Assembly: GCA_019637155.1 (NCBI GenBank)
Contig: JAHBWE010000001.1
Location: 62,001-126,000 of the forward strand
Length of the DNA: 64,000 nucleotides
Reading direction: 5' to 3'
Origin: Labilithrix sp.
GTDB lineage: Bacteria; Myxococcota_A; Polyangia; Polyangiales; Polyangiaceae
The position numbers and the translations under genes are program-made. Numbering within the stretch: the stretch's first letter is position 1; the number at the start of each line of letters is the position of its first letter. The notes beneath the pieces were generated by a model, which was not told the DNA's origin, made no database searches, and saw only the letters and a list, made by a program, of their open reading frames with translations. Below, piece after piece: positions 27,012 through 34,399 of the stretch.

Positions 27012-27542
27012 CTAGTTGAACAGCGAGCTCGCGCCGCCGAGGTTCATCGCGAAGTCCATCCCGAACTCCGCCCACGCCGTCCACTGGTTCTTGTACTGCT
27101 TCTCGTTGCAGGTCACCTTCGACGCCGCGTTGATCTGGCGGCTGCCGGTCTGCTTCTGGAGGTTGATCGAGCTGTCGCCGCCGTTCGCGTTGACGTCCCA
27201 GGTCGCCTGGAAGCTCGCCGTCTTCTGCGCGCTCGCGCTCGCGGTGTTGTAGCTGCGCGACGCGGCCGCCGCGCCGTCCTGCCCCGACTTGCCGGCCGCG
27301 CCCGCGGCGGGGTTGTCGCCCGGGACGGTGCCGCCGGCCCCCTTCGAAGCGCCGCCGCCCTCGCAGCCGTGCGACGCGAAGAAGAGCGTGTTCGAGCGGG
27401 TCTGCTGCTGGAGGTCCAGCTTCATGCCGTACGACTGGCGCGAGTAGTTGATGAACCCCATGAAGACGAGCATCGTCGAGACGACGATGACGCCTTCGAT
27501 CATGGCCGCGCCGCGGGAGCGCTTGCGGTTGCGCGTCTTCAT
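27012..27542 (-). CDS. TadE-like pseudopilin
   Basis: The 176-residue protein has a basic N-terminus followed by RGAAMIEGVIVVSTMLVFMGFINYSRQ. This is the TadE/pilin-type arrangement, with Glu five residues after the likely cleavage point and one membrane helix. The exported part is Gly/Ala/Ser-rich with two cysteines (HGCEGGG and KVTCNEKQ). ATG 27542 overlaps the preceding stop by 1 base. It probably forms part of the pilus or its tip. Confidence 0.75.
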   Translation of the reverse strand: MKTRNRKRSRGAAMIEGVIVVSTMLVFMGFINYSRQSYGMKLDLQQQTRSNTLFFASHGCEGGGASKGAGGTVPGDNPAAGAAGKSGQDGAAAASRSYNTASASAQKTASFQATWDVNANGGDSSINLQKQTGSRQINAASKVTCNEKQYKNQWTAWAEFGMDFAMNLGGASSLFN

Positions 27543-29125
27543 CAGTGGTACATCCCGCCGGGGTTGAGGCCGAACGCCTTCTGGACGTCGCCGATGTCGC
27601 TGTCGATGCTGTCCTGCTTGAACGCGTCGAACGCGCGCTGGAGATCGCCCTGGCCGGTGACGCCGTTGATGATCTGCTGGCCGCGGTTGTCGAGGTTCCC
27701 GAGGACGCCCTTGATCTGATCGATCTTGCCGAGGTTGTTGAGCGCGGTGAGGCCGATGTTGAGGATGTTGTCGCCGGTCGAGCCGATCGAGAACTTCTTG
27801 AGGCGCGCGCGCCACTTGATCGCGAACGTCGCGTTGTCGGCCTCGTTGCACGCGGCGGAGGCCCAGTTCGAGTCGCAGTCGAAGTAGAACTCGGACTGCG
27901 CGAAGTAGCCGAGCGCGCGGTTCGTCTTGGTGTACTTCTGGACCTTCGCCTGCGTGTTGGAGGTGCCCTGCGCGAGGCCGACCTTGCTCTCGGAGGTGTC
28001 GTTCATCGAGGGCGCGACGTTGATCGCGTAGACCGAGAACCAGGCGCTGCCGTTCGCGCCCTTCGAGAAGATCGTCATCGGCCCGTCTTTGCCCCAGAAG
28101 GCGTCGAAGCCGGGGTCGATGCCGCCGCCGCCGCCGCCGCTCGGCTTCACCGGGTTGAGCTCGTCCTTCGCCGCCGTGCCCTCCGGCCGATTCTCGTTCT
28201 GCTTGCGGATGTCCTCGTTGACCTTGTCGATCGTCTTGTTGCCTTCGTTGTTCGCTTCCTGGAGGGCGGCGTTGCCGAGCTCGCCCATCGTCCCGTTCAT
28301 CGGGTTGCAGTAACGGAACTGGAGCGCCTTGCCGATCCAGCCCATGACCTTGCTCACGACGCCGCCGACGATCTTCGGCGCGCGGCCGAGCGCCTTCTGG
28401 AACAGCTGATCGAGCATGCTCGTCAGCTTCACGCAGAGGTAGTTCATCGGCTGCGGCGTGACGGGCAAACCCGATTTGCCGCCGCCTGGGATGAGCGATG
28501 GACTGAGCGGCAATACGGTGACGCTGGTCTCTTTGTAGCTGTAGCTCGTGCCGGTTTGATAACCGTCAATCGCGCCCATCGCCGGATACCCGATCGCGGC
28601 CGCCTTCTCGGCGAAGGCGATGGCCTGCGCGGCCGGCTTCAGGACTTTGAAGTAGCCGTCCCAGATCCGCTTCATCGTCCCCCAGAATCCGCAGCCGAAG
28701 CCGAGGGTGATGATGCAGACCGCGAGCGCGATGTCGTGCAGCATCCCGAGGATGATGTGAATCGTCACCGCGACGAGGAGGATCAGGTTGCAGAGCGAGA
28801 TGAAGTTCAGCCCCTTCGCGTGGAGCGCGGCGGAGGAGAACGCGCCGTGGTCGGCCGCCTCCTGCATGCGATCGCGAAAGACGATCGCGTCGCCGATGCC
28901 GATGACGAACCACAGCGAGCCGACGAGGAAGCAGGACATGAAGAGCCCTGTCATCATGATCGCGCCGCGGTTGTCGTCCTTGAGCTCTTTCAACGTCGGG
29001 GCTTCGCCCCTCGCGCGGAGCGCTCGGGGCGCTTCGCGCCCGCTTTCGCGGCCGCTTCTGGGGACCCCGTCGCGGCCGCGCGAGGGGAGCGATGCGAGAG
29101 AGAGGGCGAGGGTCATGGTATCCAT
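27542..29125 (-). CDS. TadG-like protein with repeat-derived N-terminal insert
   Basis: The 527-residue protein has a Tad-domain membrane segment (RGAIMMTGLFMSCFLVGSLW, about residue 52) typical of TadG-like pilus proteins, then two more hydrophobic stretches near LCNLILLVAVTIHIILG and IALAVCIITLGFGCGFWG. A long exported region follows with FYFDCDSNWASAACNEADN. ATG 29125 is preceded by GAGGAG. About 45 residues precede the usual start of such proteins, and residues 21-44 are encoded by a palindromic repeat (28995-29063). Confidence 0.75.
   Translation of the reverse strand: MDTMTLALSLASLPSRGRDGVPRSGRESGREAPRALRARGEAPTLKELKDDNRGAIMMTGLFMSCFLVGSLWFVIGIGDAIVFRDRMQEAADHGAFSSAALHAKGLNFISLCNLILLVAVTIHIILGMLHDIALAVCIITLGFGCGFWGTMKRIWDGYFKVLKPAAQAIAFAEKAAAIGYPAMGAIDGYQTGTSYSYKETSVTVLPLSPSLIPGGGKSGLPVTPQPMNYLCVKLTSMLDQLFQKALGRAPKIVGGVVSKVMGWIGKALQFRYCNPMNGTMGELGNAALQEANNEGNKTIDKVNEDIRKQNENRPEGTAAKDELNPVKPSGGGGGGIDPGFDAFWGKDGPMTIFSKGANGSAWFSVYAINVAPSMNDTSESKVGLAQGTSNTQAKVQKYTKTNRALGYFAQSEFYFDCDSNWASAACNEADNATFAIKWRARLKKFSIGSTGDNILNIGLTALNNLGKIDQIKGVLGNLDNRGQQIINGVTGQGDLQRAFDAFKQDSIDSDIGDVQKAFGLNPGGMYH
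28995..29063 (-). repeat. dispersed palindromic repeat, copy 2, inside the TadG-like gene
   Basis: This 69-base segment is an inverted, shorter copy of 10294-10388. It shares the CCCCAGAAGCGGCCGC end and both hairpins (GGGCGC-GAA-GCGCCC and GGGGC-GAA-GCCCC). It is 23 codons long, so the reading frame is kept. It encodes an Arg/Glu/Pro-rich stretch before the conserved part of the host protein. Confidence 0.75.
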
Positions 29126-29132
29126 CGTCTCC

Positions 29133-29606
29133 TCACTTCTGCTTGTAGATGGCGCCCTGGTGGGGCATGCGGAAGGTCTCTTCGAGGCGCTTCGTGTTGC
29201 CGCCGCAGGCGATGAAGCCCATCGGCACGTTGCACGCGTAGAGCGTGTTCACCTTCACCTCGACCCAGCCGTACGGGTCGCTGCGCGACGACGAGTCGGT
29301 CACGCTCACGTTCACGACCGTGAAGCCGCCCGCCTTCGTGAACCACGGGCCCATCGCCGTCTTCACCGCGTTCGAGACCTCGCCCTGCTGGTTGCCGCCC
29401 GGCTGATCGGGCGTGTTGTCGTTCGCGTTCGACATGACCGCCGCCGCGCGCGCGCCGACGATGGCGCTGTGCTTCACGACGAGGCGCGCGGTGGCGATGC
29501 GCGAGAGCTGGACGAACGAGAAGAACGTCGTCATCACGGGGACAATGGCGATTACGAACTCCGCCATGACGGCGCCCTTCGTGTTTCGCATGAGCCGCTT
29601 GAACAT
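29133..29606 (-). CDS. tadE: TadE pseudopilin
   Basis: The 157-residue product starts at ATG 29606 (MFKRLMRNTKG). It has the TadE pattern KGAVMAEFVIAIVPVMTTFFSFVQL, with the Gly-Ala cleavage-like site and Glu at +5, then an exported domain with cysteines (YACNVPMGFIACGG). It is 11 bp after the mini-pilin gene and 7 bp before the TadG-like gene. The likely role is a minor pilin processed by the CpaA peptidase encoded upstream. Confidence 0.8.
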   Translation of the reverse strand: MFKRLMRNTKGAVMAEFVIAIVPVMTTFFSFVQLSRIATARLVVKHSAIVGARAAAVMSNANDNTPDQPGGNQQGEVSNAVKTAMGPWFTKAGGFTVVNVSVTDSSSRSDPYGWVEVKVNTLYACNVPMGFIACGGNTKRLEETFRMPHQGAIYKQK

Positions 29607-29617
29607 CGTTCTTCCCC

Positions 29618-29779
29618 TCACGGAAACGGACGCATCATGTAGTTACGCGCGTCCTGATACTCCTTCATCATGACGACGCCGCCGGCGACGATCCCCATCA
29701 TCGTGGGAATGGCGAAGGCCGTGAGGAGCAGGGCGTACTCGACGAGCACCGCACCACGCTGTCCCTTTCTTCGCTTCAT
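29618..29779 (-). CDS. small Flp/TadE-type pilin (53 residues)
   Basis: Translating 29779 to 29618 gives a 53-residue protein beginning MKRRKGQRGAVLVEYALLL, a Flp-like prepilin with G/AVLVEYA at the processing site and one hydrophobic helix, then a short tail ending MMRPFP. It lies 8 bp after the prepilin peptidase stop and 11 bp before tadE. It is longer-tailed and clearly different from the two 49-residue flp genes. It could be a minor pilin. The short length limits confidence in function, not in coding status. Confidence 0.8.
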   Translation of the reverse strand: MKRRKGQRGAVLVEYALLLTAFAIPTMMGIVAGGVVMMKEYQDARNYMMRPFP

Positions 29780-29787
29780 GGGATCTC

Positions 29788-30336
29788 CTACCAGTGGAGG
29801 TACGCGGTCAGGACCACTCCGAGAAAGACGGCGGGGCCCAAGCGAAACCAGGTGAGCGCGGACGCGTCGACCGTGCGTTGACGTGGCTTCGGAAGAAAGA
29901 AGTTCGAGAGGATCGCGAGCGAGTTCTTGATGGCCTTGATCAACTTGCCTTCGTAGGCGAGACGAGCTGGTGCAAGGATCGCTCCGGCGAAGAACCCGTA
30001 CATCTGAGCCTCGACGCCGAACCGAGGCTGGAGCAGCGCGCCGAGGGCGATGAACAACTTCACGTCGCCGCCGCCGATCGCGGACTGCCGAAACAAGAGA
30101 AGCGGGACCACCGCTGCGAGAGCGGCCCCGCCAAGGGAGTAGGCGCCTTCGAACAAGGCCGCCTCCATCGGTTCTTTTGCGAGCTTGTAACGGACGATGT
30201 GGAGGACGGGCGCGGCGACGATGAAGGGGAGGGTCACCCAGTTCGGGATCTCGCCCTTCTGCCAGTCGTGCACGGCGGCGACCAAGGCGACCGCGATCGC
30301 GACGACGAAGACGACGTGCTCGTACGGTTCTCCCAT
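29788..30336 (-). CDS. cpaA: prepilin peptidase CpaA/TadV
   Basis: The 182-residue protein is a type IV prepilin aspartyl peptidase. It has the HDWQKGEIPNW segment, whose Asp corresponds to the first catalytic Asp, and AIGGGDVKLFIALGALL, with the second Asp in the GxGD motif. Multiple membrane helices surround them. It lacks the methylase domain, as usual for CpaA. It should process the Flp and TadE-like pilins encoded beside it. It is 59 bp after the second flp gene. Confidence 0.92.
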   Translation of the reverse strand: MGEPYEHVVFVVAIAVALVAAVHDWQKGEIPNWVTLPFIVAAPVLHIVRYKLAKEPMEAALFEGAYSLGGAALAAVVPLLLFRQSAIGGGDVKLFIALGALLQPRFGVEAQMYGFFAGAILAPARLAYEGKLIKAIKNSLAILSNFFLPKPRQRTVDASALTWFRLGPAVFLGVVLTAYLHW

Positions 30337-30395
30337 CGTTCAGCCGGGTGTCGCGATGCTACGCGACACCCGGACGAAAGGCCCGGAAGCGACGA

Positions 30396-30545
30396 TCAGA
30401 GCTGACCGCCCGAGTTCTTCGCTGCGGCGCCGACCTTGGGGCCGAGCGCCTTGAACGCACCCGCGGCGAGGAGAAGGATGGCGACGAGGAGGAGGGCGTA
30501 CTCGACCATCGACGCGCCACGGACCTTCTTGATCATCTTGTTCAT
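30396..30545 (-). CDS. flp: Flp pilin, copy 2 (49 residues)
   Basis: Minus-strand translation gives a 49-residue prepilin with MNKMIKKVRGASMVEYALLL at the N-terminus. The basic leader, the RGASMVEYA processing site with Glu5, a hydrophobic helix and a short Gly/Lys-rich tail (GAAAKNSGGQL) are all typical Flp features. The protein appears identical to the copy at 30609-30758 and the DNA differs at a few positions. It is 63 bp downstream of that copy. Confidence 0.92.
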   Translation of the reverse strand: MNKMIKKVRGASMVEYALLLVAILLLAAGAFKALGPKVGAAAKNSGGQL

Positions 30546-30608
30546 GTGATTCTCTCTCTTCGGGATGCGGGGTTCGGTTGGAGCTCGGGGGTAGCGACGA
30601 CGCGACGA

Positions 30609-30758
30609 TTAGAGCTGACCGCCCGAGTTCTTCGCTGCGGCGCCGACCTTGGGACCGAGCGCCTTGAACGCGCCGGCGGCGAGGAGAAGGATGGCGACGA
30701 GGAGGAGGGCGTACTCGACCATCGACGCGCCGCGGACCTTCTTGATCATCTTGTTCAT
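30609..30758 (-). CDS. flp: Flp pilin, copy 1 (49 residues)
   Basis: This is the first gene of the Tad locus and encodes the same 49-residue Flp prepilin as copy 2 (processing site RGASMVEYA). It ends with TAA where copy 2 ends with TGA. A purine-rich leader (AAGAAAGAGAG) precedes the ATG at 30758. Flp subunits form the major pilus fibre. Two near-identical copies may raise subunit output or provide a reserve for recombination. Confidence 0.92.
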   Translation of the reverse strand: MNKMIKKVRGASMVEYALLLVAILLLAAGAFKALGPKVGAAAKNSGGQL

Positions 30759-30813
30759 GGAGGGCTCTCTTTCTTCTTCTCGCAGGAGGTCTAGAACCGC
30801 CGGGCCGCGGCTC

Positions 30814-30932
30814 GTTGCTTCGTGAACAACGTCTCTGCTCGTCCCGTGCCATGGCAGCCTGAAATTGCCGGTTGCTCGCGCAGCAACGTATCTCCGGGTT
30901 TTCTCAGCGTTCGATGTTGCAAGGCGAGCAAC
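30814..30932. promoter_or_regulatory. three 17-bp GTTGC-N7-GCAAC dyads upstream of flp
   Basis: Inverted repeats of the form GTTGC-N7-(G/A)CAAC occur at 30814-30830, 30871-30887 and 30916-30932. The outer two are perfect in the half-sites; the one overlapping the predicted start site has ACAAC in one half. The spacing and the nearby sigma-54-like promoter suggest binding sites for an activator or repressor (inference). Confidence 0.65.
30836..30851 (-). promoter_or_regulatory. sigma-54-like promoter for the flp/Tad locus
   Basis: On the minus strand the sequence reads TGGCACG-N4-GAGCA. The -24 element matches the consensus perfectly and the -12 GC is at the correct distance (ten bases between GG and GC), though TTGCA is GAGCA here. 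The predicted start lies near 30825, about 67 bases before the first flp ATG. Three dyads flank it. Confidence 0.6.
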
Positions 30933-31113
30933 ACCTACAGCGTCTCCTGGATCGCATGCAGTCGCAGAACATGGACGCCGCCGGATCCAAGGGTGATCGC
31001 GCAAAATTGCGCAATGTGGGCAACAGGGCTCTCGGGGACGAGCGGCTGCGTGCGCGACACGGCGCCTCTCCCGCTCGCGTCTATGGTCAGGGCCTTGCTA
31101 TCCCTGAGAGGAG
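30933..31113. other. remaining intergenic DNA between the Tad locus and 31114
   Basis: This stretch lies between the dyads and the next plus-strand gene. It holds a 14-bp palindrome GCGCAA-AA-TTGCGC at 30999-31012, followed by GAGAGGAG before the ATG at 31114. A TGGTCAG-N4-TTGCT sequence at 31084-31099 resembles a -24/-12 promoter but would start transcription only about 4 bases before the gene. Nothing coding was seen. Confidence 0.5.
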
Positions 31114-31782
31114 ATGAGTCGTTTCTCCCTCGTCGCGCTCCTGGCCTTCGTCGGCGCCGGCTGCACGGAGCCGCCGCCCGCGGAGCCGTTCCAGATCTCC
31201 ATTCGGGTGGAGAGCGATCCGGGCAAGCCGATGGCGGGGGCGTCGATCTCGCGCGCGAACAAGCTGCTCGGGACCACCAACGCCGAGGGGCGGGTGAACC
31301 TCAAGATCGCAGGCGTCGAGGGGGAGTTCACCGACGTGACGGTGACGTGCCCCGAGGGCTACCAGATGCCGCCGAAGCCGGTGAGCGTGAAGCTCACGCG
31401 CATCGCGGACAAGACGAAGATCCCGGAGTACCTGCAGCAGTGCCCGCCCGCGATGCGGCGCGTGGTCGTCGCGGTGCGCGCGGAGAACGGCCCGAACCTG
31501 CCGGTCATGTACCTCGACAAGGCGGTGACGCGCACCGACGTCGGCGGCGCGGCGAGCTTCGCGCTCGAGGTGCCTCCCGGCACGAACTTCAGCGTCGTCC
31601 TCAACACGATCGAGCGCCACGACATCAAGCCGATCAACCCGTCGCGGACGTTCGTGGTCCCGAGCCACGACGAGGTCTTCCTCCTCGACCAGAAGTTCGA
31701 GGTCGAGAAGAAGGCCCCGCCGCCCAAGGCCAAGGTCTTCGTCCCCCGCGCCCTCGGCGCCCGCGGCGGCGCCGACTTCTGA
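31114..31782 (+). CDS. lipoprotein with Ig-like/regulatory beta-sandwich domains
   Basis: The 222-residue product begins MSRFSLVALLAFVGAGCTE, a clear lipoprotein signal, with GAGAGGAG directly upstream of ATG 31114. The body has two beta-sandwich units of the carboxypeptidase-regulatory/PEGA kind (GKPMAGASISRANKLLGTTNAEGRV and YLDKAVTRTDVGGAASFALEV). The tail is basic. It is divergent from the flp promoter region, so it could belong to the Tad regulon, but no direct evidence shows this. Confidence 0.7.
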   Translation: MSRFSLVALLAFVGAGCTEPPPAEPFQISIRVESDPGKPMAGASISRANKLLGTTNAEGRVNLKIAGVEGEFTDVTVTCPEGYQMPPKPVSVKLTRIADKTKIPEYLQQCPPAMRRVVVAVRAENGPNLPVMYLDKAVTRTDVGGAASFALEVPPGTNFSVVLNTIERHDIKPINPSRTFVVPSHDEVFLLDQKFEVEKKAPPPKAKVFVPRALGARGGADF

Positions 31783-31828
31783 GCGTCCTCGCTTCGGCGT
31801 CGCGGGGCCGCCGTCGCGTCAGTGAGCT

Positions 31829-32788
31829 TCAGCGACCGATCACGCGCTCGACCTCGGCGCGGCGGAAGCCGTTCGGGAAGCGCTGCATGTACGCGCGGGC
31901 GGCGGCGCGCGCCTCGGCGGTTCGGTCCTCGCGCAGCAGGCGCACGATCTCGACGTAGGCGCGATCCTCTTCGCCGTCGTCGCTCGACGCGGGCCGCGCG
32001 GCGGCCGACGGCGCGGGCGCGGGCGACGATGCGATCGGCGGGGGCGGCGGGGGCGGCGGCGGGCGCTTCCAGGTCTCTCCCGCTCCGAGGGTGTGGGCGG
32101 GCATGCCGTCGAGGTGGAGCACGACGCTTCCTCGATCGACCCGCACCGCGGTGGTGCGTCCGCCCGAGACCTGCACGTGGAACTCGGTGCCGACGTCTTC
32201 GATCTCGCCGTCGGGGACGCGCACGACGACGCGCCGTCCGCCGGGCGGGCGATCCACGCGGAGCGCGAGCGAGCCTTCGAGCAGATCGATCCGGCGGAGC
32301 GGTCCTTCGTCGAACGCCGACCAGCGCGCGCCGCCCTCGTCCGTCGCCTCGACGTGCGTGGCGACGGGCTCGACGGGCTCGACGGGCGGCGACGCCGGCG
32401 GCGACGACGACGACGACGACGACGATGGCGCGAAGCGCATCGCGAGCAGGGCCGCGACCGCCACGGCCGCAGCAGCCGCGGCCGCCGCGGACGCGAGGAC
32501 GAAGCGCGGTCGCGAAGGCGCGGCCGCGAGGACGAGGCGCGGCCGCGAACGTCGTGAAGGTGCCGGCGCGGGGTCCTCGAGCACGCGGCGGCGCAGGCGG
32601 CGGAGCGCGAGCTCGTCGGGGAGCTCCGGCTTCGCGGCGCGGAGGCGGTCCTGCAGCACGTCGAGCGCGCGGTCCTCCGCCGCGCAGTCGGGGCAGGAGA
32701 GGAGGTGGCGCTCGAGCTCGCGCTGCTCGTCGGCGGGGAGGCGGCCGTCGCGCAGCGCCTCGACGCTCTGCTTCCGCGCGCAGCTCAT
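31829..32788 (-). CDS. FecR-type anti-sigma factor with zinc-finger domain
   Basis: The 319-residue protein starts at ATG 32788, overlapping the sigma gene stop by ATGA. The N-terminus has a zinc-binding anti-sigma motif (ERHLLSCPDCAAED). A membrane helix follows (FVLASAAAAAAAAVAVAALLAM), then a Ser-run linker and a FecR domain (LLEGSLALRVDRPPGG to GTEFHVQVSGGRTTAVRVDRGSVV). A Pro-rich hinge and a C-terminal helical TPR-like region end the protein. It should hold the ECF sigma at the membrane. Confidence 0.85.
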   Translation of the reverse strand: MSCARKQSVEALRDGRLPADEQRELERHLLSCPDCAAEDRALDVLQDRLRAAKPELPDELALRRLRRRVLEDPAPAPSRRSRPRLVLAAAPSRPRFVLASAAAAAAAAVAVAALLAMRFAPSSSSSSSSPPASPPVEPVEPVATHVEATDEGGARWSAFDEGPLRRIDLLEGSLALRVDRPPGGRRVVVRVPDGEIEDVGTEFHVQVSGGRTTAVRVDRGSVVLHLDGMPAHTLGAGETWKRPPPPPPPPPIASSPAPAPSAAARPASSDDGEEDRAYVEIVRLLREDRTAEARAAARAYMQRFPNGFRRAEVERVIGR

Positions 32789-33366
32789 GGTTTCCCCTCC
32801 GCGAGGAACGCGCGCATCTCGGTGCGTGCATGATGCAAGCGTGTCCACACCGTCCCGACCGGGACGTCGAGCATCCGCGCGATCTCCTCGCAGCGGTAGC
32901 CCTCGATCTCGGCGAGGACGAGCGTAACGCGCTTCGCCGGCGCGAGCCGCTCGAGCCCGTCGAGGACGTCGAGGCGCGCGGTGTCGAGCTGCGACGGCGG
33001 CGGCGCGCTCGATCCGAGGCGCGCGAGCGCGGCGGCGAAGCGGGCGAACGCGCGCCGGCGCTCGAGCACGACGCGCGACGCGATCGCGAAGAGCCACGGC
33101 CGCGCGCTCGTCGCCTCGCGATCGAAGCTCGCCGCGAGCGACGTCGCGCGCTCGAAGGTCGTCTGCACCACGTCCTCCGCGTCGGCGCGTCCCGCGACGC
33201 GCATGGCGAACTGGAGCAGCGGCCGCGAGTGACGATCGAAGACGACGCCGAGCGCCGAACGCTCCCCCGCCGCGACACGCGCGAAGGCCTCGCCGTCCGA
33301 GATCTCGGTCGCAGACCGCACGACCCGGAGGCTCACCGGCGTCTTCAGCGTCTTCACGGCGACCAC
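32785..33366 (-). CDS. ECF RNA polymerase sigma factor
   Basis: The 193-residue protein has sigma region 2 (VFDRHSRPLLQFAMRVAGRADAEDVVQTTFERA) and region 4 (RVTLVLAEIEGYRCEEIARMLDVPVGTVWTRLHHAR), the standard ECF layout. The start is uncertain because GTG codons at 33366 and 33357 are both possible and lie in a tandemly duplicated segment. The anti-sigma gene overlaps its end by 4 bases, and a barrel protein gene precedes it, so the three may be one operon. Confidence 0.88.
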   Translation of the reverse strand: MVAVKTLKTPVSLRVVRSATEISDGEAFARVAAGERSALGVVFDRHSRPLLQFAMRVAGRADAEDVVQTTFERATSLAASFDREATSARPWLFAIASRVVLERRRAFARFAAALARLGSSAPPPSQLDTARLDVLDGLERLAPAKRVTLVLAEIEGYRCEEIARMLDVPVGTVWTRLHHARTEMRAFLAEGKP

Positions 33367-33472
33367 CAGGTGAGCGCGAGCGCGGCGCTGCGAGCGGGGA
33401 GATGGGGCGTCTTCACGGTGACGACCATGTGAGGCCTAGCGCGAGGCCGGCGCTCCATGGGGGGAGGGGCGG
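33354..33472 (-). repeat. tandem duplication of the barrel gene 3' end
   Basis: Two units with a 59-base period lie at 33354-33412 and 33413-33472. Both encode similar peptide ends in the minus frame (GLALGLTWSSP-stop and ALALTWWSP-stop), followed by CGTGAAGACGC. The second unit overlaps the proposed sigma start codon. This appears to be a partial gene-end duplication. Confidence 0.6.
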
Positions 33473-34372
33473 GAGCTCGGGGGCGAGGTGGATCTTGCGG
33501 CGGACGCGGGCGGGGGAGAGCTCGGCGTCGACGGCGAGGAAGGGGCGGAGGGCGCCGCGGCCGAACGAGAAGCGGCCGAACGCGGCGGCGCGTACGTCGG
33601 TCGCGGACTCGGTCTCGTCGTCGTCGTCGATCTCGTGGCTCTGCGTCTCCACGACGAGGCGCGGCGAGAAGCCGACGTCGAGGTCGACGCGACCGAGGTC
33701 GATCCGCCGCGCGACGGCGAGGCCGACCGCGAGGCTCTCCATCTCGAAGTCCTCCGCCCTCCGTGCGTTCATGTGCTGGACGACGTCCCAGCGCGCAGAG
33801 AGGCCGAGCTGCCAGTGACCGAAGAGGAGGCTCGCCTCGGCGGTGGGCGCGACGGACCATGCGCCGCCGCCCGCGCGACCCGCGGTGCTGACGGAGAGCT
33901 CCGCGGTTGGGGTCGTCCTCGCGACGGGCGGCGGCGTGGGTCTCTCGGCGACGGGCGGGGGAGGTGGCTGCCGGTCACCGCTAAGGACGGGAGCCGTGCT
34001 CCCGCTCTCATTTTCGTGCACCTCGGGAGGTGGCTTTGCAAGGTCAGCCGGCGCCGGTTGCGTTGGCGTCGGCGTCGGCGTCGGTGTCGGTGGCAGCGAG
34101 AGGAGCGCCTCGAGGACGCGGCGCAGCGCGAGGGGCTCGCGGACGCGGCGAAGCGCGGTGCGTCCGTCCGCGAGCGTGACCTCCACGACGAGGTCGTCGC
34201 CCGCGGCCACGAGGCGCACCGTCGCGGTCGGGTCGCGGTCCTTCAGCGCGCCGAGGTCGGCGCAGACCACCGCGACGGCGTCGCGCCACTTGTCTCCGGG
34301 CTGTCCTTCCATCGTCACGTCGGGCTCCGCGCAGATCGTGATGGCGAGCATCCATGCGAGGCTCGGCCACAT
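33413..34372 (-). CDS. small outer-membrane barrel-like protein
   Basis: The 319-residue product has a short signal (LAITICAEP), an N-terminal alpha/beta part (VRLVAAGDDLVVEVTLADG), a Thr-Pro run and a Pro-rich hinge. A C-terminal region of alternating strands follows (ASLLFGHWQLGLSARWDVV, VGLAVARRIDLGRVDLDVGFS, FLAVDAELSPARVRRK) that looks like an eight-strand barrel. It is 27 bp after the lipoprotein gene and directly before the sigma gene. It could be the envelope sensor for that sigma system (inference). Confidence 0.65.
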   Translation of the reverse strand: MWPSLAWMLAITICAEPDVTMEGQPGDKWRDAVAVVCADLGALKDRDPTATVRLVAAGDDLVVEVTLADGRTALRRVREPLALRRVLEALLSLPPTPTPTPTPTQPAPADLAKPPPEVHENESGSTAPVLSGDRQPPPPPVAERPTPPPVARTTPTAELSVSTAGRAGGGAWSVAPTAEASLLFGHWQLGLSARWDVVQHMNARRAEDFEMESLAVGLAVARRIDLGRVDLDVGFSPRLVVETQSHEIDDDDETESATDVRAAAFGRFSFGRGALRPFLAVDAELSPARVRRKIHLAPELPPLPPWSAGLALGLTWSSP

Positions 34373-34399
34373 GCAAAGACCTTAGATCGCCTCGGCGGC

